DNA from: Thermoanaerobaculia bacterium
Lineage (GTDB): Bacteria > Acidobacteriota > Thermoanaerobaculia > Multivoradales > Multivoraceae
Direction: 5' to 3'
Assembly: GCA_022826745.1 (NCBI GenBank)
Contig: JAJDUI010000016.1
Span: forward strand, 1 to 50,411
Length of the DNA: 50,411 nt
Part shown: positions 24,576 through 32,733 of the stretch, piece by piece
Position numbering within the stretch: position 1 is the first letter of the stretch
Layout: every line of letters starts with the position of its first letter
Made by a program: the position numbers and the translations under genes
The notes under the pieces: generated by a model
Databases searched by the model: none
What the model saw: the letters and a program-made list of their open reading frames with translations, nothing else
Told to the model about the DNA's origin: nothing

Positions 24576-25604
24576 TCAGACTCGACGTAGCAGATCGGCG
24601 GTCGCCTCCTCGGTCGTCGCGTCGCCCCCGCGGTCAGGAGTTCGAGGACCGGCTTCGCGGTGCTCGGCGAGAGCCACCTCGACCCGTCCGGCTTCGTCGG
24701 CGAGACCGACTCGCTCCAGTAGCAGCGCGGCAGCCGAAACGGCCGCAATCGGATTCGCGATTCCCCGCCCAGCGATGTCCGGCGCACTGCCGTGCACCGG
24801 CTCCGCTAGGCAGAAGCGCTCGCCGCAGTTGGCGGAGCCGACCACGCCGAGTCCGCCGACCAGGGCGGCGCCGGCGTCGCTCAGGATGTCGCCGTAGAGG
24901 TTGGGCGCGACGATCACGTCGTACCGCTCCGGTTCGAGGATCATCCGGTAGGCCATCGAGTCGACGAGCTGTTCCTCGACTTCGATCTCCGGGAAGCCAG
25001 CCGCGACGTCGAGCGCGGTTTCGCGGAACAGACCGTCGCTGACGCGGAGGACGTTCGCCTTGTGGACGACGGTGAGCAGGGGCGGCCGAGCGCGCGATGC
25101 GCCACGCGACTGCGCCAGCTCGCAGGCGAAGCGCGCGATCCGCTCCGTCGCCCGACGGCTGATCACCCGCTCGGCGACGGCCACCTCGCCTTCGCGTTCC
25201 CAGCGTTCGCGGCCGGCATAGAGGCCCTCCGTGTTCTCGCGAACGACGACGGCGTCGACGGCGCCGCCGCGGAGCGGGCGCACGTTCGCGTAGAGGTCCA
25301 TCCGCCGACGCAGCTCGACGATCGGGCTGCGATAGCCATCGACCGCATGGCTGGGCGATGAGACGGCGCCGAACAGGGCTCCGGCGCAGCCCTCCAGTGC
25401 CTCGACGGTCGCCTCGGGCAAGGCCCTGCCGGTGCGCTCGAAGGCCCGCCAGCCCAACTCCGCATCGATCCACTCGATCCCGTCCCCGCACACGGCATCC
25501 ACGACGCGCACGGCCGCGTCCACGACCTCTGGCCCGATGCCGTCGCCACCGATGCGGGCGAGGCGGACCGGCGCCGCGGCCGAGTCGTCGTGGCCCCTCG
25601 TCAC
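24576..25604 (-). CDS. Homoisocitrate dehydrogenase-type beta-decarboxylating dehydrogenase
   Basis: A 342-residue enzyme of the isocitrate/isopropylmalate dehydrogenase family. The specificity helix reads SPIVELRRRMDLYANVRP (about 92-109), where RRRxDLYANVRP is the pattern of Thermus homoisocitrate dehydrogenase rather than the leucine enzyme. VVVRENTEGLYAGRER, VVHKANVLRVSDGLF, LYGDILSDAGAALVGGLG and EPVHGSAPDIAGRGIANP complete the family. It would convert homoisocitrate to 2-oxoadipate with NAD+ release of CO2. It starts at a GTG 7 nt after the homoaconitase small subunit. Isopropylmalate or isocitrate dehydrogenase are alternatives, but the cluster includes homocitrate synthase. Confidence 0.8.
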   Translation of the reverse strand: MTRGHDDSAAAPVRLARIGGDGIGPEVVDAAVRVVDAVCGDGIEWIDAELGWRAFERTGRALPEATVEALEGCAGALFGAVSSPSHAVDGYRSPIVELRRRMDLYANVRPLRGGAVDAVVVRENTEGLYAGRERWEREGEVAVAERVISRRATERIARFACELAQSRGASRARPPLLTVVHKANVLRVSDGLFRETALDVAAGFPEIEVEEQLVDSMAYRMILEPERYDVIVAPNLYGDILSDAGAALVGGLGVVGSANCGERFCLAEPVHGSAPDIAGRGIANPIAAVSAAALLLERVGLADEAGRVEVALAEHREAGPRTPDRGGDATTEEATADLLRRV

Positions 25605-25611
25605 CGCGCGG

Positions 25612-26130
25612 CTACGCCGTCGCCAGGCGTCGTTTCGTCTGCTCGATCAGGCCACCCGCCGCGATCATCGACCGTACGGCCGGGCTGAAGGGCGAGAACG
25701 CGAACACGGCCTCGCCGCGGCGGATCGCCGACGCCTCGAGATCGACCTCCACGTCCCCGCCATCCTCCAGAGCATCGACCGCCTCCGGACAGACGATCGC
25801 GAGCAGGCCGTTGTTCAGGGCATTCCGGTAGAAGATGCGCCCGAAGCTCCGCGCGACGACCGCGCCTACTCCCGCGTAGCGGAGGCAGACCGCCGCCTGC
25901 TCACGGCTCGAGCCGCAGCCCCAGTTCCAGCCGGCGACGATCACGTCGCCCGGCCGGACCCGTTCCACGAACGTCGGATCCAGGTCCTCCAGTGCGTGCG
26001 GCGCGACTTCCTCCGGCCGGCTCTTCGTGTACGTATAGCGGCCGGGAAAGATGACGTCCGTGTTCACGTGGTCGCCGTAGCGAAAGACCCGGCCACGGAA
26101 CGGTCGAGCGACATCGACCGGACCGTTCAC
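25612..26130 (-). CDS. Homoaconitase small (swivel) subunit
   Basis: A 172-residue LeuD/homoaconitase-type swivel-domain protein. It has [17 protein letters not shown] (about 19-35, the specificity-loop region), [13 protein letters not shown] (about 67-79, the substrate-binding serine-arginine) and [17 protein letters not shown]. It starts at a GTG that overlaps the large-subunit stop by 4 nt (GTGA), so the two are translationally coupled. It would work with the large subunit to convert homocitrate to homoisocitrate through cis-homoaconitate. The loop spelling PGRYTYT differs from the YLRT of standard LeuD, consistent with a longer substrate. Confidence 0.82.
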   Translation of the reverse strand: MNGPVDVARPFRGRVFRYGDHVNTDVIFPGRYTYTKSRPEEVAPHALEDLDPTFVERVRPGDVIVAGWNWGCGSSREQAAVCLRYAGVGAVVARSFGRIFYRNALNNGLLAIVCPEAVDALEDGGDVEVDLEASAIRRGEAVFAFSPFSPAVRSMIAAGGLIEQTKRRLATA

Positions 26131-27482
26131 TCCGTCACCTCCCGTGGATGGACGATCCGGCCGGCCACCGCGCTCGCCGCCACGACCGCCGGCGAGGCGA
26201 GGTAGACTTCCGAGCCCCGGTCTCCCATCCGGCCCTGGAAGTTCCGGTTCGCGCTGGAGATGCAGACCTCGCCCGGCGCCAGAACGCCGAGGTGGTTACC
26301 CATGCAGGGGCCGCAGCCGGGCGTGCCGAAGACGGCGCCGGCCGCCGCGAGATCCGCGACCCAGCCGCGAGACAGCGCTTCGCTCCACACCTCACTCGAG
26401 GCGGGCACGATGACCATCCGCGTGCCCGGCGCCGTACGCCGACCCGCCATCACCCGGTGGACCGCGCCGAGATCCTCGATCCGGCCGTTCGTGCAGGTAC
26501 CGATGAACGCCTGGTCGACCCGCACCGACTCGAGTTCGCCGACGCAGACCGTGTCGTCGACCTGATGCGGGCGAGCTACGCGAGGTTCGACACGGCTCAG
26601 ATCCAGTTTGTGCCCGGCCGCGTACGCGGCGCCGGGATCCGGCCGCAGCTCCCGTTCCTCGAGTCGGGCCGCCACCTCCGCCGCCGCCTCGCCGGGCTCC
26701 GCCCCGCGACCCGCGCGACGCCCGGGACGCGCCAGCAACCGCTCCGCCAGGTACCGGAACACCTCGCCGTCCGGCGGCATGTACGCGTTCTTCGCCCCCA
26801 TCTCGGCCATCATGTTGACCAGGGCCGCGCGCGAGTCGAGGCTCAGCCCCTCGATTCCGGGACCCGCGAACTCGACGCTCCGGTAGAGCGCCCCGTCCGC
26901 CCCCAGATCGCCGATCAGGGTCAAGGCCACGTCCTTCGTCGTCACCCACTCGCCCAGCGCGCCTTCCAGTCGGATCCGGATCGATTCAGGCACCCGCAGC
27001 CAGAGTTCGCCGGTGGCCCAGATCACCGCCATCTCGCTGCGGCCCACACCGGCGCCGAACGCGCCCAGCCAGCCGAAGTGCGGCGTGTGGGAATCGGAAC
27101 CCAGGATCAGGTCGCCCGGCAGCACGACCGCCTCCTCGCTCAGCACCTGGTGGCAGATGCCGCGCCCGACCTCGAAGAAGTGGGCAACGCCCTGCTCGGC
27201 GACGAAGGCTCGGACTTCAGCATGGTTCTGCGCATGGCGAACCGTCGGCGCCGGCACGGCGTGGTCGAGAGTGACCGCCATCCGCTCCGGGATGGAAACC
27301 CGCTCCTGACCGAACTGCCGCCAGATCTCCGCGATCGGCGCCGTGTTGTCGTGGCTGAGCACGATGTCCGGCCGCGCGTCGGCGATCTGACCGACCGCGA
27401 CCGCCTCCTCGCCGGCGGCACGGGCCAGTACCTTCTGCGCGAAGGTCCGGGCCGTGTCGGCCGGCCGACCGTGTTCGGTCAT
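26127..27482 (-). CDS. Homoaconitase large subunit
   Basis: A 451-residue [4Fe-4S] dehydratase subunit of the LeuC/homoaconitase family. Cluster ligands are the Cys in GTCTNGR (about residue 329) and the two in [12 protein letters not shown] (about 388-391). [19 protein letters not shown] (about 130-148) and [11 protein letters not shown] belong to the aconitase family. The ATG overlaps the homocitrate synthase stop (ATGA). Together with the small subunit it forms the isomerase for homocitrate. An unusual Arg/Gly/Ala-rich insert lies around residues 250-285. An isopropylmalate isomerase function is possible, but no isopropylmalate synthase is present. Confidence 0.83.
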   Translation of the reverse strand: MTEHGRPADTARTFAQKVLARAAGEEAVAVGQIADARPDIVLSHDNTAPIAEIWRQFGQERVSIPERMAVTLDHAVPAPTVRHAQNHAEVRAFVAEQGVAHFFEVGRGICHQVLSEEAVVLPGDLILGSDSHTPHFGWLGAFGAGVGRSEMAVIWATGELWLRVPESIRIRLEGALGEWVTTKDVALTLIGDLGADGALYRSVEFAGPGIEGLSLDSRAALVNMMAEMGAKNAYMPPDGEVFRYLAERLLARPGRRAGRGAEPGEAAAEVAARLEERELRPDPGAAYAAGHKLDLSRVEPRVARPHQVDDTVCVGELESVRVDQAFIGTCTNGRIEDLGAVHRVMAGRRTAPGTRMVIVPASSEVWSEALSRGWVADLAAAGAVFGTPGCGPCMGNHLGVLAPGEVCISSANRNFQGRMGDRGSEVYLASPAVVAASAVAGRIVHPREVTE

Positions 27483-28639
27483 CCTGCTACTCCGGCCACG
27501 GCCGGCACCAACTCCGCCGTGTGGTACTCGCGCAGCAGCGTGTCCACGTCCGAGAGACTCAGCGGCTTCTCGTCGGCCAACGCCTTGACGTGAGCCGTGA
27601 TCTCCTTGATCTGCTGGTCGCTGAGGTCGAGCCGCAGTTGCTCGGCGCGGGACTTGATCGCGTTCCAGCCGGTCAAACGGTGCGCCACGTGGACGTAGCG
27701 GTCGAGGCCGAAGTCGGCCGGATCTAGGATCTCGTAGGTCGACGGATCGTTGAGGATCGCCTTGGCGTGAATGCCCGCCTTGTGAGTGAACGCCGTGTAG
27801 CCGGTGATGTAGTTGTTGAACGGCACGTCTATCTTGACCAGGGAGGCGACGTAGTTCTCGATCTCGCGCAGAAGCGGCAGGTCGTAGCGGTCGCGCACTC
27901 CTTCGGGATCCTCGGCGTAGAGGCGAGCGACCAGTCCCCCGAGCGGCGTGATGCCGTTCCGCTCCCCGATTCCGAGCACCGAGGTGTCGACGTGCGTCGC
28001 TCCCGCTTCCAGCGCGCAGAACGCGTTCGCAACGGCGCAGCCGGTGTCGTCGTGACCGTGGAACTCGATGTCGCAGTCCACCTCCCGGCGCAACCGCCGC
28101 ACGAGGTCGTAGACCTGACGGGGACTCGCCACCCCCACGGTATCCGCGACGCCCACGCGGTTCACGCCCACCGCGTTCACGGCCCGGTAGGCCCGGATCA
28201 GGTCGTCCGGATCGCTGCGAAAGGAGTCCTCGGTGCTGAAGCGGACCTCGACTTCGTGCGACCGGATGTACTGGACGACCTCGATCGCCGTCTCGATCAC
28301 CTGGTCCATGCTCTTGCCGTGCGAGTACTCCCGGAGGTAGCGGGACGTGCCGAACACGACATCGATGCCGTCGACACCGGTCTCGAGCGCCAGCTTCGCG
28401 TCATCCAGATGGCAGCGCGTGTGAGTGAGCACCTTGGCGCGCAGGTCGAGATTCGCCACCCGTTCACAGTCGGCCCGGCTCCGGCGGCTGGCCGCGGGAG
28501 AGGTCAGCTCCAGGTACTCGACCCCGAAGGCGTCCAGCAGGCGCGCGATCTCCACCTTCTGGTCGCTGTCGAAGAAGGCATTGGCGAACTGCTCGCCTTC
28601 GCGCAGAGTCGACTCGATGATGGCTGGATGGGAGGGCAT
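27479..28639 (-). CDS. Homocitrate synthase, LYS20-like
   Basis: A 386-residue DRE-TIM metallolyase that condenses 2-oxoglutarate with acetyl-CoA. The N-terminus has [15 protein letters not shown] (R13 catalytic). The metal and substrate region EFHGHDDTG gives H194 and H196, and [13 protein letters not shown] and [20 protein letters not shown] follow. The C-terminal [22 protein letters not shown] resembles fungal LYS20/LYS21 more than the Thermus enzyme. ATG 28639 is chosen because GAGGAA lies 7 nt upstream; an in-frame start 33 nt earlier lacks one. First gene of a four-gene overlapping operon. A 2-isopropylmalate synthase role is unlikely, since there is no LeuA regulatory domain. Confidence 0.88.
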   Translation of the reverse strand: MPSHPAIIESTLREGEQFANAFFDSDQKVEIARLLDAFGVEYLELTSPAASRRSRADCERVANLDLRAKVLTHTRCHLDDAKLALETGVDGIDVVFGTSRYLREYSHGKSMDQVIETAIEVVQYIRSHEVEVRFSTEDSFRSDPDDLIRAYRAVNAVGVNRVGVADTVGVASPRQVYDLVRRLRREVDCDIEFHGHDDTGCAVANAFCALEAGATHVDTSVLGIGERNGITPLGGLVARLYAEDPEGVRDRYDLPLLREIENYVASLVKIDVPFNNYITGYTAFTHKAGIHAKAILNDPSTYEILDPADFGLDRYVHVAHRLTGWNAIKSRAEQLRLDLSDQQIKEITAHVKALADEKPLSLSDVDTLLREYHTAELVPAVAGVAG

Positions 28640-28699
28640 GGAGGGTTCCTCAGGTACAGAAAACCGGCGCATCCCTGAACTGGATGACCGGCCGGTAGG

Positions 28700-29539
28700 T
28701 TAGACCAGCCCCTGAAGCTGCTCGAACGCGCGCCGCGCCGTCCTGATGTGGGCATCGGCATCAGCGCCGAGGCCCCCGCCCAGCGTGCGCAGGCAGAGAT
28801 GGGTCAGCCCCTTCTCCCGCCAGCCCCGAACGCGATCCCGCCACTCGTGCTCACGCGGTCCGACCACGGCGACGCCGGCCTCCGAACCGATCGCCCCCGG
28901 GTCGCGGCCGGCGGCCCGGGCGGCGGCGGCGATATCGGCCGAAAGCCCGTCGAAGTCCTCTGGCGAGCACAGCACGAACCAGCCGTCCGCCTGCCGGCCG
29001 ATCCTCCGGCGAATCCGCGGCACCGGCATACCGCGCGCGCCAATCCAGATCGGAATCGGACGAGACGGCAGGGGATCGATTCCCGTTCCCTGGACGATGT
29101 CCCAGCGACCCTCGAAGTCGACCTCCGGTTCCGTCCAGAGGCGCCGCAACAGTTCGAGCTGTTCCTCGCAGCGGGCGCCCCGCGTGCCGAAGTCCTGCCC
29201 CAGCGCCCGGTACTCCGCCTCGCTGCCACCGACGCCGACGCCAAGACGCACACCGCCTCCCGACAGCCGTTCGAGTGTCGCCAGTTGCTTCGCCAGCAGC
29301 ACCGTCTGACGCGATGGCGTGACGATGACCGAAGGTACGAGCTCGATCCTCTCCACCGCCGCGGCGACGTAGGCCAGCATGACCAGAGGCTCGTGCAGGT
29401 GCCCGCTCTTCGGTCGTGCGACCAGATCCGGTACCCGCAGGTGCGTGTAGCCGAGCTCGTCGGCAGCCTGCGCGAACGCCTTGACCGCGCCGAGGTCGTC
29501 CTTCAGCTCGCGAACGGGTAGCGAAATGCCGACTCTCAT
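28700..29539 (-). CDS. LLM-class flavin-dependent oxidoreductase
   Basis: A 279-residue luciferase-like monooxygenase-family protein. It has [22 protein letters not shown] (about 93-114) and [10 protein letters not shown], matching a TIGR03619-like group. The ATG at 29539 has AGGAG 8 nt upstream, which fixes the start inside a longer open frame. A TGCTACGAT promoter-like motif lies 34 nt upstream. It sits 60 nt before the homocitrate synthase gene on the same strand and may be co-transcribed with it, though a direct role in lysine synthesis is not expected. Cofactor (F420 or FMN) and substrate are unknown. Confidence 0.82.
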   Translation of the reverse strand: MRVGISLPVRELKDDLGAVKAFAQAADELGYTHLRVPDLVARPKSGHLHEPLVMLAYVAAAVERIELVPSVIVTPSRQTVLLAKQLATLERLSGGGVRLGVGVGGSEAEYRALGQDFGTRGARCEEQLELLRRLWTEPEVDFEGRWDIVQGTGIDPLPSRPIPIWIGARGMPVPRIRRRIGRQADGWFVLCSPEDFDGLSADIAAAARAAGRDPGAIGSEAGVAVVGPREHEWRDRVRGWREKGLTHLCLRTLGGGLGADADAHIRTARRAFEQLQGLV

Positions 29540-29573
29540 GGGTGAACTCCTGCTGGTCCAGGCGCGACCGGCG

Positions 29574-29582
29574 ATCGTAGCA
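29574..29582 (-). promoter_or_regulatory. Extended -10-like promoter of the LLM gene and possibly the homocitrate operon
   Basis: TGC-TACGAT on the minus strand, identical over GCTACGATCGCC to the SDR promoter at 1931-1939. The leader would be about 27 nt and contains the gene's AGGAG site. Confidence 0.4.
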
Positions 29583-29616
29583 AGGACATAGACTCCGGCA
29601 CCGCTGGTTCCTACGA

Positions 29617-30111
29617 ATGACCGACGCACAGCAGATCTGGACCGGCACGGTCCTGCCGGAGTGGATCGACCACAACGGTCACATGAACGCCGGCTACTAC
29701 CTGGTCGTGTTCGACGACGCGACGGGACCGTGGACGGCATTCCTGGGCATCGACCGGACTTACCGCAGGTCGAACCGGCGCTCCACGTTCTCGATCGACA
29801 GCCATCTCACCTGGCTCAGGGAGCTGCCGGAAGGCGCGCCGATCACGGTCGAAGCGGAACTCCTGGGTTTCGACGACAAGAAGTACCACACCTTCATGCG
29901 CATGCTGCACGCCGACGACGGCTACGTCGCCGCGACGCACGAGCTGCTGAGCATCCACATCGACCTCGATACGCGGCGCAGCACGCCCCTCCCGCCCGAG
30001 ATCCACGAGCGGATGAACGAAGTCCTCTCGAAGCAGCGCGCGATCGCCGAACCCGGCGAGGTCGGCCGCGTCATCCGCACCAAGCCGTGGCCGCCGGACG
30101 CGGCGCCCTGA
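29617..30111 (+). CDS. Acyl-CoA thioesterase (hotdog fold)
   Basis: A 164-residue hotdog-fold thioesterase. The signature EWIDHNGHMNAGYYLVVFDDA (about 15-35) is the active-site region of the 4HBT-like group, which includes carnitine-betaine pathway thioesterases. It would hydrolyse an acyl-CoA in the cytosol. It is divergent from the LLM gene with a 77-nt gap. A TAGACT at 29589-29594 may be its -10. No clear ribosome site before the ATG. Substrate unknown. Confidence 0.85.
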   Translation: MTDAQQIWTGTVLPEWIDHNGHMNAGYYLVVFDDATGPWTAFLGIDRTYRRSNRRSTFSIDSHLTWLRELPEGAPITVEAELLGFDDKKYHTFMRMLHADDGYVAATHELLSIHIDLDTRRSTPLPPEIHERMNEVLSKQRAIAEPGEVGRVIRTKPWPPDAAP

Positions 30112-30171
30112 ATCGGCGCACCCGCGGGCTGCCTCAAGCCAGGCAACGCGCCCAGGGGGCCTGTGCTCAGC

Positions 30172-30177
30172 TACCAT
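30172..30177 (+). promoter_or_regulatory. Leaderless-type -10 of the epoxide hydrolase gene
   Basis: TACCAT (preceded by AGC) ends 7 nt before the ATG at 30185. It overlaps the upstream in-frame ATG at 30176, which supports 30185 as the true start. Confidence 0.3.
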
Positions 30178-30184
30178 GCCCGCC

Positions 30185-31288
30185 ATGACGACCCACGACG
30201 ACTCCAGCGACTCCGACGCACCGATGACCCGCCGTACCCTGATCGCCGGCTCGGCCGCCGGCGCCGCCGCCCTCGCCGCGAACTCCGGCGCCGCCGAGGC
30301 GGCTGAGCACGACAGTCCGGCCTGGCCCGAGCCGAACTACGTCCGCACCAACGGCGGCCTCCGGATGGCCGTGTACGAGGCCGGGACCGAGGGCGTACCC
30401 GTCGTGCTGAGCCACGGCTTCCCGGAGCTGGCCTACTCCTGGCGCCACCAGTTGCCGGCGCTTTCCGAGGCCGGATTCCGCGTGCTGGCGCCTGACCAGC
30501 GCGGCTACGGCAACACCCAGCGGCCGCTTCCGATCGAGGCCTACAACATGGCCGAACTCTGCGCCGACCTGGTCGGGCTGCTCGACGCCCGCGGTGTCGA
30601 GAAGGCCGTCTTCGTCGGCCACGACTGGGGTGGGGGCGTGGTGTGGGCCATGCCCCGGCTGCACCCGGACCGCGTGCTCGGCGTAGTCGGCGTCAACACC
30701 CCGACAGGCCCGCAACCGCCTTCGCCGCCGATCGAACTCCTCCGCCGGATGCGTGGCGAGGACAACTACGTCGTCGCGTTCCAGGAGCCCTGGAAGGCCG
30801 AGGAGGTGCTGGAAGCGGACGTCGAGAAGACCTTCCGCACCTTCATGCGGCGCGGCTCGTGGGACGCGGAGGAGTTCAACAAGCTCCCCGCCGACGCTCC
30901 GGAACGGAAGTTCCAGTTGCTCGAGATCATCAAGCACGGTTCACCCGATGCGCTGCGGGGCGAGCTGCTGCTGACCGACGCGGAACTGGCCCACTTCGTG
31001 ACCACGTACCAGCGCACGGGCTTCACCGGTGGCGTCAACTGGTACCGGAACATCGACCGCAACTGGGAGTTGATGAAGGGCGTCAACCAGAAGATCGACC
31101 AGCCCTGCCTCTACATCGGCGCCGAGAACGATGTCGTGCTGCCACCCTCCTCCGCCGACGGCATCGAGGCGCTGGTACCGAACATCGACAAACACACGAT
31201 CAGGGACTGCGGCCACTGGACCCAGCAGGAGCAGCCCGAGGAGTTCAACCGGGTCCTGATCGACTGGTTGAAGGCGACGTTCGCCTAG
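30185..31288 (+). CDS. Tat-exported alpha/beta hydrolase, epoxide hydrolase-like
   Basis: A 367-residue alpha/beta-hydrolase. A twin-arginine signal (TRRTLIAGSAAGAAAL, R16-R17) precedes the catalytic domain. HGFPE marks the oxyanion region, GHDWGG holds the nucleophile D147, RGYG follows the HGxP segment, D316 and H344 complete the triad, and the cap has the tyrosines expected in soluble epoxide hydrolases (YQRTGFTGGVNWYRN). It should open epoxides to diols, or hydrolyse a related ester, in the periplasm. The ATG at 30185 is preferred over one three codons upstream because a -10-like TACCAT ends 7 nt before it. Haloalkane dehalogenase is a less likely alternative. Confidence 0.85.
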   Translation: MTTHDDSSDSDAPMTRRTLIAGSAAGAAALAANSGAAEAAEHDSPAWPEPNYVRTNGGLRMAVYEAGTEGVPVVLSHGFPELAYSWRHQLPALSEAGFRVLAPDQRGYGNTQRPLPIEAYNMAELCADLVGLLDARGVEKAVFVGHDWGGGVVWAMPRLHPDRVLGVVGVNTPTGPQPPSPPIELLRRMRGEDNYVVAFQEPWKAEEVLEADVEKTFRTFMRRGSWDAEEFNKLPADAPERKFQLLEIIKHGSPDALRGELLLTDAELAHFVTTYQRTGFTGGVNWYRNIDRNWELMKGVNQKIDQPCLYIGAENDVVLPPSSADGIEALVPNIDKHTIRDCGHWTQQEQPEEFNRVLIDWLKATFA

Positions 31289-31302
31289 AGCCTCGCTGCG
31301 CA

Positions 31303-31908
31303 ATGAGTATCGGCGACATCCGTCGAAGGCTGGCTGCCCACGAGCCGACGATCCTTCCGTCGGCCGCGTTCGAGGCCAGCGTGGCGATGGTGTTGCGCCC
31401 GTCGACAGCCGGACCGGAAGCACTGTTCATCGAGCGGTCGAAGAAGCCGCAGGACCCCTGGTCCGGGCAGATGGCCTTTCCCGGCGGCCGGCACGACGAA
31501 ACGGACCGCGACCTGAGGCACACCGCCGAGCGCGAGACGGTCGAGGAAGTGGGCCTGTCGCTTGAAGGCGCCCGTCTGATCGGCCGGCTCGACGACCAGA
31601 CCGGACAGCGGGCCGGCCAGGGCCGGCAACTGCGAATCGCGGCGTTCGTCTACGAAGTCGGGGATGGAACCGGCAACGACCTGGTCCTCAACTACGAGGT
31701 CGCCGAGACGCTCTGGGTGCCGCTGGCCTGGTTCGAGGACCCGGAGCGGGTCGTCGACTACCGCCATCCGCCCTATCCCGAAGTCAGCTTTCCCGGCGTT
31801 GTCGTCGGCGACCCGAGACGGCACATCGTCTGGGGCCTCACGTTCCGCTTCCTGGTTGCCTTCTTCGAGATCCTGCAGCGCCCGTTCGCCGCGAACGGCC
31901 GACGGTAG
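31303..31908 (+). CDS. NUDIX hydrolase, CoA pyrophosphatase-type
   Basis: A 201-residue NUDIX protein. The NUDIX box is FPGGRHDETDRDLRHTAERE followed by TVEEVGL (about 65-90), with the extra spacing typical of CoA pyrophosphatases (YeaB/NudL group) that split CoA or acyl-CoA to 4'-phosphopantetheine and 3',5'-ADP. It begins 14 nt after the epoxide hydrolase gene and is convergent with batE, whose stop is 3 nt away. A repair or house-cleaning role is inferred from the family. Confidence 0.87.
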   Translation: MSIGDIRRRLAAHEPTILPSAAFEASVAMVLRPSTAGPEALFIERSKKPQDPWSGQMAFPGGRHDETDRDLRHTAERETVEEVGLSLEGARLIGRLDDQTGQRAGQGRQLRIAAFVYEVGDGTGNDLVLNYEVAETLWVPLAWFEDPERVVDYRHPPYPEVSFPGVVVGDPRRHIVWGLTFRFLVAFFEILQRPFAANGRR

Positions 31909-31911
31909 CGC

Positions 31912-32733
31912 TCACTCGACGAGTTCCAGATACTCCCGCATCGACCAGCCCCGCTCTCCTTCCGGCAGTTCGATGCGGACCCATTCCGGACGTTCCTCGA
32001 TCACACGCACCTCCGTGCCGGCGTGGAGCTGGAACCGGACGATCGAACCCTCGCCGGCCGCGGCGTGGAGGTCGATCTCCGGCGGAAGCACGACAGCGAC
32101 CGGGGAGCTGAAGGCGGCGTGGGCCACGAGCGAACCGGCCAGCGCGAGACCGACCCCGAGCAGGCAGACCGCGGACCAGCGAAGCACCTCCGATGCCGGC
32201 CGGTAGAGCCGAAGCGCAAGCACGATCCAGAAGCCGAGACCGACCAGCACCGCGCTCCTCAGCACTTCGACCGGGGCCAGACTGTAGTGCCAGAAGAGAA
32301 CGGTGCGAAGGAGCACGGGCGGCTCGGGCGGCGCGATCTCATCGCGCGCGCTCCGGCGAGCGAAGGTCAGGTTCGCGCTGGCGTCCTCGTCCCGCGGCAG
32401 GAGCCTCAGCGAACGGCGGTAGGAAGCGATGGACCGGCCCAGCTCGCCGGCGCGCAGGTAGGCGTTTCCCAGGTTGTAGTGCAGGTGGCCGTTGTCGACC
32501 CCCATCTCGCGCATCTCTCCGTAGAGGGCGACGGCTCGACCGAAGTCGCCCGCCTCGTACGCCGCGTTGCCATTGACCCAGAGCTCGGCCGGTTCCGGGG
32601 CCGCCGGGTCTCCCTCGGCCGGCAGGGCTTCGGTGACCACGGGCAGTTCCTCGTCCTGTGTGAACCCCGGGATTGCCGCGGCGGCGCCGAGCAGGGCGAG
32701 AATCGCGACTCCTCTCATGTCGGCACGTTTCAT
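31912..32733 (-). CDS. BatE-like TPR/SH3 membrane protein
   Basis: A 273-residue exported protein with TPR repeats (ELWVNGNAAYEAGDFGRAVALY and HYNLGNAYLRAGELGRSIASYRRSL, about 50-115), two transmembrane segments (about 150-215) and a C-terminal bacterial SH3-like domain (GTEVRVIEERPEWVRIELPEGERGWSMREYLE). Start ATG 32733 overlaps the batD stop (ATGA). It is the last gene of the MoxR-Bat operon. BatE proteins are periplasmic adaptors in Bat complexes; the exact job is unknown. Confidence 0.8.
   Translation of the reverse strand: MKRADMRGVAILALLGAAAAIPGFTQDEELPVVTEALPAEGDPAAPEPAELWVNGNAAYEAGDFGRAVALYGEMREMGVDNGHLHYNLGNAYLRAGELGRSIASYRRSLRLLPRDEDASANLTFARRSARDEIAPPEPPVLLRTVLFWHYSLAPVEVLRSAVLVGLGFWIVLALRLYRPASEVLRWSAVCLLGVGLALAGSLVAHAAFSSPVAVVLPPEIDLHAAAGEGSIVRFQLHAGTEVRVIEERPEWVRIELPEGERGWSMREYLELVE

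Noticed and set aside
24576..27482. leuBCD-type leucine operon
   Set aside because: The synthase is a homocitrate synthase without a LeuA regulatory domain, and the dehydrogenase has the RRRxDLYANVRP specificity pattern of homoisocitrate dehydrogenase.
28640..28672. Upstream start ([11 protein letters not shown]) for homocitrate synthase
   Set aside because: No ribosome site and no family similarity; the ATG at 28639 has GAGGAA at good spacing.
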